The translations under genes were made by a program, and so were the position numbers. Source: CAYVWB01 sp964455395 (GTDB lineage Bacteria > Desulfobacterota > Desulfovibrionia > Desulfovibrionales > Desulfovibrionaceae). Taken from it: a stretch of 64,000 bases of DNA. Every line of letters starts with the position of its first letter. The stretch's first letter is position 1. This document shows positions 26,667 to 35,385 of the stretch, in pieces. The notes under the pieces were generated by a model. It was not told where the DNA came from. It worked only from the letters and a program-made list of their open reading frames with translations, and did not search any database. The stretch is taken from positions 14,632-78,631 of the forward strand of contig CAYVWB010000014.1 of assembly GCA_964455395.1 (NCBI GenBank). Direction: 5' to 3'.

Positions 26667-27503
26667 TCACCGCTCCACGCGTTCCAAGGCTTCTTCGCGA
26701 TCCGCGTCATGGTCCACCGCCTGGAACGGGCCGCGCCTCGGCACTTCCAGCCGGAGCGTTTTCGGGGCGTACAGGACGAGCAGCGGTTCGCNNNNNNNNN
26801 NGTCCAGCGTCACCACGAGATTTTGGCCCCGGACGTCCAGCACATGTCCACCAGCGTCACGAGCGGCGTTCAGGAAGTGCAGGTGAAACCCCACGGCGTT
26901 GATTTTCTCCATGAACGCAGGGCAATAGAAGCCCAGCATGGTCCCGTCGAGCACATCTCCACCGCTGGCTGGTGAGAGCTCGAAGACGCGCTGGTCCTTG
27001 ATCACCTCGGCCAGAGGCCGGTACGGCGGCGTCTGTTTCGGCACGCTTCGAGTGGTGACATGTTCGAAATCGCCCCGGATGCGCACGGCGTAGAAAAGAT
27101 TCGGCGCTGGCAAAGCCGCCTCGAGCTGTCGCGTCAAATCGCGCCAGTCCTTCACGGCGTCGAGGGTCAGGGTGATGTCCGTCTCGAAAAAAGTGACAAC
27201 AGCGAAAGGGGTTTGCGTCGCGTTGTCCATGACGCGCACGGCGCCGGCGCTGTCAATTTGGTAGACGACGCCATCGAGCACGGCCATCTCGCCATCCAGT
27301 CCGTTGAAGGTCCCCAAGCCGACATCGCCGTGTCGCAGCAGTGTTTCCACAGTGGTTTCGCCATCATAGACACCGGCGAGAAGAGCGTCGATGGTTGCAG
27401 TTTGCCAGAGCGTCTCGGCATCGCGAGGAGCGACTTCATCGGCAATGCCAGGGCGTGGCGCGACCAGCAACAGCGCCGTCAGGAGGAGAAATGGGAATCG
27501 CAT
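26667..27503 (-). CDS. budA: Acetolactate decarboxylase with signal peptide (interrupted by a ten-N gap)
   Basis: Converts alpha-acetolactate to acetoin. The mature part follows the family closely: LWQTATIDALLAGVYDGE, LLRHGDVGLGTFNGLDGEM, GFYCPAFMEKINAVGFHLHF and GGHVLDVRGQ. The three-His zinc site is represented by HLH plus the His of GGHVLD, and the catalytic-region Glu and Arg blocks are present. A signal peptide (about residues 1-21) predicts export, as in some secreted bacterial homologs. A ten-N gap at 26792-26801 sits near residue 235, and the frame happens to stay open across it. No acetolactate synthase gene is adjacent. Confidence 0.87.
   Translation of the reverse strand: MRFPFLLLTALLLVAPRPGIADEVAPRDAETLWQTATIDALLAGVYDGETTVETLLRHGDVGLGTFNGLDGEMAVLDGVVYQIDSAGAVRVMDNATQTPFAVVTFFETDITLTLDAVKDWRDLTRQLEAALPAPNLFYAVRIRGDFEHVTTRSVPKQTPPYRPLAEVIKDQRVFELSPASGGDVLDGTMLGFYCPAFMEKINAVGFHLHFLNAARDAGGHVLDVRGQNLVVTLDXXXXEPLLVLYAPKTLRLEVPRRGPFQAVDHDADREEALERVER
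26792..26801. other. Assembly gap (ten N) inside the acetolactate decarboxylase gene
   Basis: Ten N of unknown real length. Both flanks are in frame and both fit the C-terminal part of acetolactate decarboxylase (LVVTLD before, LRLEVPRRGPFQ after). Confidence 0.95.
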
Positions 27504-27535
27504 TGAATATCCTGCATGGGAAAGAGGTTGGACGA

Positions 27536-27564
27536 TTGCAGACCGTCATGGCCCATGGTAGAAT
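27536..27564 (+). promoter_or_regulatory. Sigma-70-type promoter for the SH3-domain gene
   Basis: TTGCAG, 17-base spacer, TAGAAT, 35 bases before ATG 27600. It lies in the 96-base divergent spacer shared with the acetolactate decarboxylase gene. Confidence 0.6.
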
Positions 27565-27599
27565 ACGGCCACTTTCCTCTTGCCACAAGGAGTTCCTCC

Positions 27600-28349
27600 A
27601 TGCGCTGCATCCGTCTGGCATTTTTGGCGATATTGCTCTGGGGTCTGTGGATGGGCGAGGCCGCCGCGGCGTTGCCGGCGGATGAAAACTATACGCCGCC
27701 ACGGACGTTCCTGGCGGAGCAGGGCGTTTTTGTGCGCAGCGGCAAAGGCGAGGCTCCGGTGCTCGCCACGTTGCGGCCTGGTGAACGGGTGTCCGTCTCG
27801 GAGCGTGTGGAGGGCTACTACGTCGTGCGTCTGCCGGACGGTCGAGAGGGCATGGTGTGGTGGACATTCCTGAAGCCGGCGTCCGGAGAGGCGGCCCACA
27901 TTGAACCGGCTGAGACGGCGCAACCCCCCGCATCTTCCAAGGAAAAGACGACGCGGCGGCCTGTCGAGGCGACGGATTCCTCGACCGACGCCAGTGAGGA
28001 GGCCGTCATGGCTGCCGAGGCCTTGGCCGAGGCTCTGGTGATGGAGGCTCCGGCCAATGCCTCCACCACGCCGGCGAAGATGGAAGAAGAGGTGAGCTCC
28101 TTGCCGGAGACGACACTTCCCATGACTGCGACGTTGGAAAAGTACAATGTGGGCTGGTTGCTTTTGCCGGCGGCGAATCCAGAGACAATGTATCAGATTG
28201 AAGACGCGCCGGAGACGTTTTTTGCTGAAGCGGAATCGCTCCGAGGGCGTACATTGCAGGTGAATCTTTCAATAATATATACGTACAAGACGCAGACGAA
28301 AACCATCCATGTTTCGAAATTGCATTCATTCACTCCGCTACAAGAGTAA
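27600..28349 (+). CDS. Exported bacterial SH3-domain protein
   Basis: A 249-residue product with signal peptide (about 1-24) and an SH3b fold about residues 38-90 (GVFVRSGKGEAPVLATLRPG then YYVVRLPDGREGMVWWTFL). A low-complexity Ala/Glu/Thr region follows (about 95-175). The C-terminal domain of about 65 residues is unassigned and its coding DNA is AT-richer. SH3b domains often bind cell-wall peptides. AAGGAG lies seven bases before the ATG. It ends 22 bases from the convergent exchanger gene. Confidence 0.78.
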   Translation: MRCIRLAFLAILLWGLWMGEAAAALPADENYTPPRTFLAEQGVFVRSGKGEAPVLATLRPGERVSVSERVEGYYVVRLPDGREGMVWWTFLKPASGEAAHIEPAETAQPPASSKEKTTRRPVEATDSSTDASEEAVMAAEALAEALVMEAPANASTTPAKMEEEVSSLPETTLPMTATLEKYNVGWLLLPAANPETMYQIEDAPETFFAEAESLRGRTLQVNLSIIYTYKTQTKTIHVSKLHSFTPLQE

Positions 28350-28371
28350 GCTGTGTCGCAGTGGAGTTCTG

Positions 28372-29352
28372 TCAGGGAGACGTTACGCGGCTCACCGTCA
28401 TGATGAGGTAGATGATGTAGCCTACATACGCCGTGACGAGGAGCCCACCCTCCACGCGGTTGATGCGTCCTGGGCGACGCAAACCGTAGCCCAGGGCGAA
28501 AAGCGAGCACGTGAGCGCCAGCATGATGGGGAAATCACGCTGCAACAAGGCTGTGGAGACTGTCGTTGGCTGTATGACGCCTGCCAGTCCGACCACAGCG
28601 ACGATGTTGAAGAGGTTGGAGCCGACGATGTTTCCCAAGGCAAGGTCGTGTTCGCGCTTCAACGCCGCCATGATGGAGGAAGCCAACTCCGGCAATGACG
28701 TCCCTATCGCCACGATGGTCAAGCCAATAGTCAGCTCATCAACCCCTAGCGACTCTGCAATTGAGACAGCGCCCCACACCAGCACCCGTGAACTACCAGT
28801 CAATACCAAAAAACCAACCACAAGCCACATCATGGCGCGGGAAGGCGGCATGGTGCTGCTTTCCATCGAAGATTCAACGTCTGCCTGCAATGCGTCACCA
28901 CGCTGGCGCATACCTTGTATGATGGACCATGTCACAAGGCCTGCAAAGACAGCCAACATCAGCAGAGCGTCCATTCGGCTGAGCGTTGCATTCCACAGTA
29001 GCCCATAGACAAGCAGCGAGAGCCCTGTCAGAACGGGCAGCTCCTTGCGTAGTATGGATGAATGCACCGTGATGGGGCTGACCAGCGCCGTGACGCCGAG
29101 AATGAGCCCGATGTTCGAGATGTTGGAGCCCACCGCATTGCCCAGAGCCAATCCCGGCGCTCCCTGCAAGGCGGCGATGGTCGAGACGACCATTTCCGGC
29201 GCCGAAGTGCCGAACCCCACCACCAGCATCCCGATGAGCAACGGCGACATCCCCAGATGACGCGCCGTGGCGGCGGCTCCCGCCACGAAACGGTCGGCGC
29301 TCCAGACCAGAAGGATCAGGCCGGCGATGACCGACAGAACGGGAAAGAGCAT
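28372..29352 (-). CDS. CaCA-family calcium/sodium:cation exchanger (YrbG-like)
   Basis: A 326-residue inner-membrane antiporter with about ten membrane segments. The two alpha repeats are clear: GFGTSAPEMVVS...GNAVGSNISNIGLI in the first half and AIGTSLPELASS...GNIVGSNLFNIVAV in the second. Both acidic Glu are present, so cation transport should be intact. ATG 29352 (MLFPVLSVIAG) matches the usual start; a GTG 30 bases upstream is an alternative and neither has a clear ribosome binding site. It lies downstream of rfbD on the same strand, 158 bases away. Confidence 0.93.
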   Translation of the reverse strand: MLFPVLSVIAGLILLVWSADRFVAGAAATARHLGMSPLLIGMLVVGFGTSAPEMVVSTIAALQGAPGLALGNAVGSNISNIGLILGVTALVSPITVHSSILRKELPVLTGLSLLVYGLLWNATLSRMDALLMLAVFAGLVTWSIIQGMRQRGDALQADVESSMESSTMPPSRAMMWLVVGFLVLTGSSRVLVWGAVSIAESLGVDELTIGLTIVAIGTSLPELASSIMAALKREHDLALGNIVGSNLFNIVAVVGLAGVIQPTTVSTALLQRDFPIMLALTCSLFALGYGLRRPGRINRVEGGLLVTAYVGYIIYLIMTVSRVTSP

Positions 29353-29510
29353 GGATTTCTCGGGGTTGCAGTGTTTCGTCACGCGCTTGTGACATGCTGC
29401 GAGGCGATGCTGACGCTTGCGAGGTCGAACAGAAATGAGGCGCGGTTACGGGACTGTGCGACTACGCCCCCGGTCAGTCGGGACGGCGCGATGCGGAACG
29501 GCGGAGGGCG

Positions 29511-30410
29511 TTAGCTGGCTTCCTGCGTCACGTCGAGATCCTTGAAGACGTATTCGCGCAGCGCCTTCGCCCACGGTCGCGGGGTGACTCCCGTGGCGCG
29601 GGTGAACGCCTCCGTGGAAAGAACGGAATAAGCCGGTCGGGTGGCTTTCTGCGGGTACTCTGCAGAGGTGATGGCCTGCACCACGCATGGCAACCCCGCC
29701 AGGGAGCACGCTTCCGACGCGAGCTCGCACCAGCTCGCTTGGCCCGAGTTCACCAGGTGGAAGAGTCCCGAGGCGTTTGCAGCCACCAAGTCCAGGCTGT
29801 ACCGGGCCAAGTCCCGGGTGTAGGTGGGCGAACCGATCTGGTCGTGCACCACGGTCAGGTTGTCGCGGTCCTTGCAGAGGTTCAGCATGGTGCGGACGAA
29901 GTTGCCCCGTCCGGGACCGAAGAGCCACGCCGTGCGCAGGATGAGCAGACCGGCGGGGTCGTGAGCGCGCAAGGCTTGCTCGCCGGCGAGCTTGGAGGCG
30001 CCGTAGACGCTCTGGGGATCCGTCTCGTCATCTTCCGCGTAGGGCGCCTGCTTCTTGCCGTTGAAGACGAAGTCCGTGGAGTAATGGACGAGTCTGAAGC
30101 CCATGGCGACGGCGAGCTGGCCCAGGTGGTCCGGCAAGGCGGCGTTGAGCTGCATGGCTGCGTCACGTTCCTCTTCGGCGAGGTCCACTTTGGTGTATGC
30201 GATGGCGTTGAAAACACAGGCCGGCGCGAGCTTCTCCAGGTAGGCGCCGAGGGCTTGCGCGTCGGTGACATCCACATCGTCACGTCCTTGGGGGATGGCT
30301 TCCACGCCGCATTTCTTCAGCTCGGTCATGAGCGCCTGTCCCAGCATGCCCGTCTTGCCGCCGAGCACCACTACCCGGCCCATCTGTGTGGTCGTTGCGT
30401 GGTCAGTCAT
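29511..30410 (-). CDS. rfbD: dTDP-4-dehydrorhamnose reductase
   Basis: Last step of dTDP-L-rhamnose synthesis. The 299-residue protein has the Rossmann motif GGKTGMLG (17-24), the active-site YGASK at 136-140 and the family block DQIGSPTYTRDLA. It starts immediately after the rfbB stop with no intergenic base, so the two are coupled. The other two rhamnose genes (rfbA, rfbC) are not in the window. Confidence 0.93.
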   Translation of the reverse strand: MTDHATTTQMGRVVVLGGKTGMLGQALMTELKKCGVEAIPQGRDDVDVTDAQALGAYLEKLAPACVFNAIAYTKVDLAEEERDAAMQLNAALPDHLGQLAVAMGFRLVHYSTDFVFNGKKQAPYAEDDETDPQSVYGASKLAGEQALRAHDPAGLLILRTAWLFGPGRGNFVRTMLNLCKDRDNLTVVHDQIGSPTYTRDLARYSLDLVAANASGLFHLVNSGQASWCELASEACSLAGLPCVVQAITSAEYPQKATRPAYSVLSTEAFTRATGVTPRPWAKALREYVFKDLDVTQEAS

Positions 30411-31430
30411 CTAGCGCTCTCCATACCATTTCTGCATGAATTCGAGATAGGCGCCGCTCTGCACCGTTTCGAGCCAGTCGCGGTTGTCCCGATACCATGC
30501 AATCGTTTCCGCGATGCCGCGCTCGAAGTCGTATTCCGGGGTGAAGCCCAACTCTTGGCGCGCCTTGGTGAAGTCCATGGCGTAGCGTCTGTCGTGTCCC
30601 GGACGGTCTTTCACATGGGTGATGAGGGATTCGGGTTTGCCCACTGCATGCAGAATGGTCCTGACCACCTCGATGTTGGGTTTTTCCGCATCGCCGCCGA
30701 AGTTGTACGCCTCGCCGGGGCGGCCTTTGCGCAGGGCGAGGTCCACGCCGCGGCAGTGGTCTTTCACGTAGATCCAGTCACGGACGTACATGCCGTCGCC
30801 ATAGATGGGCAGGGGCTCGTCGTGTTCGGCTTTGGTGAGCATCAGGGGGATGAGCTTTTCCGGGAACTGGAAGGGCCCATAATTGTTGGAGCAGCGGGTG
30901 ACCACCACGGGGAAGTCGTACGTCTCGTAGTAAGCGCGACAGAAGAGGTCGGCGCCGGCTTTGGAGGCGGAGTAGGGACTGTTCGGCGCAAGCGGCGTGG
31001 ATTCCGTGAACTTCCCTTCTGGGCCGAGAGCCCCGTAGACTTCGTCTGTGGAAACGTGGACGAAACGCGGCAGGCCGCGTTGTCTGGCGCATTCCAGCAG
31101 CGTCTGGGCGCCGCGAACGTTGGTGTCCACGAAGGGGGCGGGGTCGTCGATGGAGCGGTCCACATGGGATTCCGCCGCGAAGTTCACCACCGCGTCGATG
31201 GCGTGTTCCGCGAGCAGCTCCGAGACAAGCGTCTTGTCCGCGATGTCCCCATGTACGAAGGTGTAGCGCGAGCCGCCGTAGCGTTGCTCCAGAGGCGCCA
31301 CGCTCAGGGGGTTGCCGGCGTAGGTGAGCTTGTCCAGGTTGACGACCACGGCGTCGGGGTCCGTCTCGAAAAGATGGTAGAGATAGTTCGCGCCGATGAA
31401 GCCGCAGGCGCCGGTGACGAGCAAACGCAT
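30411..31430 (-). CDS. rfbB: dTDP-glucose 4,6-dehydratase
   Basis: Second step of dTDP-rhamnose synthesis. The 339-residue protein has TGACGFIG (6-13), STDEVYG (127-133), catalytic YSASK (153-157) and the substrate block RCSNNYGPFQFPEKLIPLM. AGGAA precedes ATG 31430. A promoter candidate at 31474-31502 is divergent from that of tRNA-Val. The dTDP-rhamnose product would feed O-antigen or other surface glycans. Confidence 0.95.
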   Translation of the reverse strand: MRLLVTGACGFIGANYLYHLFETDPDAVVVNLDKLTYAGNPLSVAPLEQRYGGSRYTFVHGDIADKTLVSELLAEHAIDAVVNFAAESHVDRSIDDPAPFVDTNVRGAQTLLECARQRGLPRFVHVSTDEVYGALGPEGKFTESTPLAPNSPYSASKAGADLFCRAYYETYDFPVVVTRCSNNYGPFQFPEKLIPLMLTKAEHDEPLPIYGDGMYVRDWIYVKDHCRGVDLALRKGRPGEAYNFGGDAEKPNIEVVRTILHAVGKPESLITHVKDRPGHDRRYAMDFTKARQELGFTPEYDFERGIAETIAWYRDNRDWLETVQSGAYLEFMQKWYGER

Positions 31431-31473
31431 AGAACATTCCTGGCTGGAGGGGGATGGGTGCGAGGACGCCCCC

Positions 31474-31502
31474 GCTTTATCCTGTCGTCGCCTCAGGGTC
31501 AA
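31474..31502 (-). promoter_or_regulatory. Candidate promoter for rfbBD
   Basis: Minus-strand TTGACC, 17-base spacer, TAAAGC (or GATAAA with 16), 44 bases before the rfbB start. Confidence 0.45.
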
Positions 31503-31527
31503 TGTGCGCAATGTGGTAAAAAAGTGC

Positions 31528-31556
31528 TTGCATCCTCCGCGCAAAATCCCTATGTA
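31528..31556 (+). promoter_or_regulatory. Sigma-70-type promoter of the tRNA-Val gene
   Basis: TTGCAT, 17-base spacer, TATGTA; the mature tRNA begins seven bases after the -10 box, so almost no 5' leader would be transcribed. Confidence 0.65.
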
Positions 31557-31563
31557 CTCCCTC

Positions 31564-31639
<76 letters not shown>

Positions 31640-31651
31640 CCTCACATGCGA

Positions 31652-31679
31652 AAGGCCGGCTTCCACGCCGGCCTTTTTT
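31652..31679 (+). terminator. Rho-independent terminator of tRNA-Val
   Basis: Perfect 9-base stem AAGGCCGGC/GCCGGCCTT with a 6-base loop and a run of six T. Confidence 0.92.
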
Positions 31680-31857
31680 CGTGCGCGCCGAACTCCGCAC
31701 GTCCGCCATCGCGTCCGCCATCGCTTCTGGCGTAACGCCTGTGGCGGCTTCACGCAGCAACTATCCAGCCGCACGCCGTCCTGCGCGAGTCATATCCTCC
31801 GGAGCAGCACGGGCCCCGCCATCGCGATTCCCGCTGTCCGCCTTGCGTGGACCAGGG

Positions 31858-32979
31858 TCACGCGCCGCGCGTCTGGCGGCGCACCTGGCGCATGCGCCAG
31901 CCCTGCTGGAGGAGCAACCCCGCTGGCGTCGCCATCATCAGCAGGCCTACGGCGGCTCCGCCGATGAGGCCGAACCATGTCTTGCGGAGGAAGTCTTCAC
32001 AGGCCGCCGTGTCTCCCGGTTCCAGCACGGCCATGGTCGGCGCATCCGGAGAGTAGCGCACTTCGACAGCTTCTCCGGAGGCGAAGCGGCGCGCCACGGC
32101 TTCCGCTGCGTCCCGGGTGGCGAAGGACTGCGTACAGAAGCCGAGCAGGCGGCCTTCGTAATCCATGTATCCCACTTTGTAGAGATAGCGCACCCGCACG
32201 GCATAGACGGTCCGGGAACGGCCTTGCGTCTGGCGTCTGGTCTCCACCTTGGCGTCGAGCATGCGTCCTGTGGCCACGGGCCAATCCACGCTGGCGCGCG
32301 CCAGGGCCATGTCCTTCTGCGTCGTGAGGATGGTGGTCCCCAGCAGCGTGGCGAGGAGACCCGTCATCAGCAGGCCCAGGGCGATCAGCGCCAGATAGGT
32401 CCACCGCGCGCGATTCCAGCTCTGCTCCAGGTCCTTGGGCGTGCGGCGTCGGCCCCAGAGCGCGGCGCCGTCCTTGCGGAGGAGGGCCACGGCGTCGCGG
32501 GTGGGTTCGTGGTGGAGGGTGACCGGCTCCTGTCCCGTGGTGAAGCCCGCGGCGTTGCGGCCGGCGTGCACCGTGGCGATGAGCGCTGGCGGTCCGGCTG
32601 TGGCTTCGGGCGTGGCTGGCGCGTGGCGGGGGTGGTAGAACAGCGCCACGCTCCCGCGGTGGTCGAACAAGCCGGTTCGCCGCATGACCATGGGCTGCGG
32701 TGTGGCGTGGTCCAAGGCGTGGAGGGCGGCTTCGGTGTATTCAAGCTGGGCGCCGAACAACCGCTTCATGATCAGGTAGGCGCCGAACAGACAGGCGGCC
32801 ACGAACGCGCTCACGACGAGGGGGATGGTGAAGGATGTCTCGCCTTGCAGGAAAAGCGGAATGATCGCGATGGCGCCAACAGCCGCCATGATGGCGGGGG
32901 CGAAGCGCTGCGCCAGGCGCAGGCCGCGCAGGTGCTTGACGATGGCTTCACGACCTTGCGGGGGCTTGAAGAGCGGCAT
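31858..32979 (-). CDS. DUF3592 membrane protein
   Basis: A 373-residue protein with two N-terminal membrane segments (about 27-70), a soluble part, a membrane segment near 195-220, a DUF3592 domain (about 230-315) and a last membrane segment (about 328-350). DUF3592 shows as WPVATGRMLDAKVE, VRVRYLYKVGYMDYEG and VEVRYSPDAPTMAVLEPG. Function unknown. GGGAGG precedes ATG 32979. It is downstream of desulforedoxin on the same strand but separated by a strong terminator. Confidence 0.8.
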   Translation of the reverse strand: MPLFKPPQGREAIVKHLRGLRLAQRFAPAIMAAVGAIAIIPLFLQGETSFTIPLVVSAFVAACLFGAYLIMKRLFGAQLEYTEAALHALDHATPQPMVMRRTGLFDHRGSVALFYHPRHAPATPEATAGPPALIATVHAGRNAAGFTTGQEPVTLHHEPTRDAVALLRKDGAALWGRRRTPKDLEQSWNRARWTYLALIALGLLMTGLLATLLGTTILTTQKDMALARASVDWPVATGRMLDAKVETRRQTQGRSRTVYAVRVRYLYKVGYMDYEGRLLGFCTQSFATRDAAEAVARRFASGEAVEVRYSPDAPTMAVLEPGDTAACEDFLRKTWFGLIGGAAVGLLMMATPAGLLLQQGWRMRQVRRQTRGA

Positions 32980-33063
32980 GACGAATCCTCCCTGTAGCTT
33001 GCCCGGAGAATACCACCCTTCGCAATCATGCGCCAATGATTCCGGCACAGCAATATTCCGCAA

Positions 33064-33097
33064 GAAAAAAGGCCCCGCCGGTGACCGACGGGACCTT
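33064..33097 (-). terminator. Rho-independent terminator of desulforedoxin
   Basis: On the minus strand AAGGTCCCGTCGGT pairs with ACCGGCGGGGCCTT (G-T pairs included), almost closing the loop, followed by a run of six T. It lies 31 bases after the desulforedoxin stop. Confidence 0.9.
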
Positions 33098-33128
33098 GTG
33101 CGGCGCATGGCCGCGAGCTGGCGGGGGG

Positions 33129-33245
33129 CTACTCGCCTTCCACCATGGGTTCGCCGCAGCAGACGAGCTCGCCGCCGCCGTCAACGATGAGTTGGACCAC
33201 GTTGCCGCAGAGTTCGCACTTGTACTTCTTGCCTTCGTTGCTCAT
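33129..33245 (-). CDS. dsr: Desulforedoxin
   Basis: A 38-residue rubredoxin-type Fe(Cys)4 protein. It starts MSNEGKKYKCELCG and has the diagnostic adjacent pair LVCCGEPM, so ligands are Cys10, Cys13, Cys29 and Cys30. This adjacent-Cys arrangement separates desulforedoxin from rubredoxin; it is the N-terminal module of desulfoferrodoxin occurring here as a free protein. D. gigas desulforedoxin is a dimer of 36-residue chains. AAAGGAG lies seven bases before the ATG. It is a single-gene unit with its own promoter (33307-33335) and terminator (33064-33097). Likely redox role in oxygen or superoxide defence (inference). Confidence 0.96.
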   Translation of the reverse strand: MSNEGKKYKCELCGNVVQLIVDGGGELVCCGEPMVEGE

Positions 33246-33306
33246 GAGATTCTCCTTTGCGGGTGGATGACGCCGGGAATGCGGATTCGGCGCACGGTTT
33301 GGAGCA

Positions 33307-33335
33307 ATCATAGACTCCTTGCGGGAGCATGACAA
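33307..33335 (-). promoter_or_regulatory. Sigma-70-type promoter of desulforedoxin
   Basis: Minus-strand TTGTCA, 17-base spacer, TATGAT, 62 bases before the ATG. Confidence 0.7.
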
Positions 33336-33490
33336 GCGAGGCGGCGCATTTTCCGCACGGGGGACGCATGATTCACGCCGCGACGGGTATATTTCATGCG
33401 AGATCCCCTGCAGTGGGTCGAGGCATGGTAGCATGTGCAAACGACTCTGGTCCTTTCATTAAATCGTATGCATAGTACAAGGAGACACGT

Positions 33491-33628
33491 ATGACCATCG
33501 ACGTAGCCCTTCGCCCCCTCATTTCCCTCATCGCCGGCATTCTCATTCTCGTCATGCCGCGGTTGTTGAACTACGTGGTCGCCATCTATCTCATCGTCAT
33601 CGGGTTGCTTGGTCTGCTGCAGTACTGA
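33491..33628 (+). CDS. DUF3096 membrane miniprotein
   Basis: A 45-residue protein, MTIDVALRPLISLIAG at the start and LLNYVVAIYLIVIGLLGLLQ near the end, with two short membrane segments split by a MPR turn. This is the DUF3096 pattern; function unknown. AAGGAG lies six bases before the ATG, which supports translation. It is 64 bases upstream of the TrkA-USP gene on the same strand and may be its leader gene. Confidence 0.85.
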   Translation: MTIDVALRPLISLIAGILILVMPRLLNYVVAIYLIVIGLLGLLQY

Positions 33629-33692
33629 GGGACGTCGAATCGCATGGACAAGGCGCTGGCCATTTCCCGCATAAACGCGTTATGGTGGCGGT

Positions 33693-35162
33693 ATGGAACT
33701 GCCAGATTTTCGTGACGCCATCGCCTCGGAGGCCGACTCCTCCTCCATGCGCATCCTCATCTGCGGGGGAGGACGCGTCACGCGCGAGTTGCTGAAGCTG
33801 TTGGGAAGCGGCTGGCGGGTGACGCTCATCGACAAACGCACCGAAGCCGTCAAGGCGTGCGAAGCCATCTTCCCCAATGTGGTGGCGGAGTACGTGGAGG
33901 ACGCCTCCAGCCCCGTGACCCTGGAGCGCGCCAAGCTCAAAGCGCACGACTACGTGCTGGCGCTGACCCAGGACGACGACGTGAACTACGCCGTGGCCAA
34001 GCAAGCCGCAGACGCCGGCGTGAAGCACGTCTTCTCCCTGGTGCGCTCCACAGGCCAGATGGAGCGCTTCCACTCGCTCAACATCCGGCTGGCGGCCATC
34101 GATTCCATGACGGCCACCTCCATCCTCCATTACCTGCAAGACCCCGGCATCGAGGTCACGCCTTTGGGCGTGGGCAGCGCTTCCGTCTTCGAGGTCGCTG
34201 CAGCACGGCACTTCCGCGTCATGGGCCGGCCCGTCTCCGACTTCAACGGCCCCGACCACCGGCTCTGCGGCGTGGTCCGCGACGGCGAACTCATCTTCCC
34301 TGAGCCGGACATGCCCATCGCTTCCGAAGACCGGCTCATCGTGTTGGGCAAACCCGACTTGTTCCAGCGTTTCTGCGGCCTCATCGATTGCGCCAACCCC
34401 CACTTCCCCCTGGCGTACGGGGAAGGGCTGCTCATTGCGCTGCCGGGGTCGTCCTACTCCCAGGTCTCCCGGCACCTCAACAAGGCGCTTTTTCTTGCAC
34501 AGAACACCCGGGTGCGGCGGGTCACGCTCGTTTGCCAGGCGTTGGACTGCGATTTGAAACAGTTGGCCAAGGACTGGCCCCCGGCCATCGCCCTGGAGGT
34601 CAAACACGCGGAGCACGACCTCATGGAGACGGTGCGTGCGGAGTTCAAACGCGGCAATTACGGCCTGGTGGTGACGCCGCCGCTGGAGCCCTCCTTCCTG
34701 CAGAAGCTGGGCAAGGCCCGGCTCATCGGTCTGGCGCACGAGCTGGGCGCGCCGGTGCTGGTGGCGCGGCTGACCATGCCGTACGAGCGCATCCTCGTGC
34801 CTTTCAACGGGACGGTGCGCGCCGAACGCGCCGTGGGCGTGGCCGTGGACATCGCGCGTCAGCTCGACTGCGAAGTGGCCGTGGCCGTGGTGGAGGAGCC
34901 GGAGATCATCAGCGGAGAGTCCCAGCAACCGCGCACGGAGAAGGCGCTGGCGCGGCTGCGTGAGCTGTCGCACGTGCACAAGTTCGCACTGCAGGAGGTG
35001 GTGCGAAGGGGCAATCCCGTCAAGGAGCTGGTGAAGCTTTCGCCCTCCTACGATCTCATGGTGATCGGCTCCACCCGACGGGAGGTGGGCATGTTCACCA
35101 CCAACGTAGGCGAACACCTGGCGGAGAAGGCTGTCTGCAGCGTGCTCATCGTGGCGAATTAG
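33693..35162 (+). CDS. TrkA/RCK nucleotide-binding protein fused to a universal stress domain
   Basis: A 489-residue soluble protein. RCK/TrkA-N is about residues 18-140 (MRILICGGGRVTRELL, a GxGxxG-type NAD site written GGGRVT). TrkA-C is about 145-230. A middle segment of about 130 residues resembles an extra USP-like fold, and a C-terminal UspA domain spans about 365-488 (ILVPFNGTVRAERAVGVAVD, YDLMVIGSTRREVG). It has no membrane part. The CPA2 antiporter gene follows at 223 bases, so the pair likely forms a cation/proton antiporter with a separate regulatory subunit (inference). Start 33747 would give a classical TrkA N-terminus and is an alternative. Confidence 0.85.
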   Translation: MELPDFRDAIASEADSSSMRILICGGGRVTRELLKLLGSGWRVTLIDKRTEAVKACEAIFPNVVAEYVEDASSPVTLERAKLKAHDYVLALTQDDDVNYAVAKQAADAGVKHVFSLVRSTGQMERFHSLNIRLAAIDSMTATSILHYLQDPGIEVTPLGVGSASVFEVAAARHFRVMGRPVSDFNGPDHRLCGVVRDGELIFPEPDMPIASEDRLIVLGKPDLFQRFCGLIDCANPHFPLAYGEGLLIALPGSSYSQVSRHLNKALFLAQNTRVRRVTLVCQALDCDLKQLAKDWPPAIALEVKHAEHDLMETVRAEFKRGNYGLVVTPPLEPSFLQKLGKARLIGLAHELGAPVLVARLTMPYERILVPFNGTVRAERAVGVAVDIARQLDCEVAVAVVEEPEIISGESQQPRTEKALARLRELSHVHKFALQEVVRRGNPVKELVKLSPSYDLMVIGSTRREVGMFTTNVGEHLAEKAVCSVLIVAN

Positions 35163-35385
35163 CGTATGGCTGGCGCCGGACGCGACACAACGCCCACCCG
35201 GACCGCCACGGCGGCATGCGAGACAACCCCCGCGGCCGCAAGCGTCGCATCGAGGCGGGCTCGCCCCATGAGCTTACGGCTTTGCGCCTGGCGCGGCCTC
35301 GAGGCAGGGGAGCCGACCGAGCGCGCCGCCTTGCCAACCCCTTTCAGAACGCCGGGCGTCCCCGGCCAAGCCGACGGGATGTTCC

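Noticed and set aside
35163..35385. Small gene between the TrkA-USP and antiporter genes
   Set aside because: Short frames here have no ribosome binding site or recognisable product.
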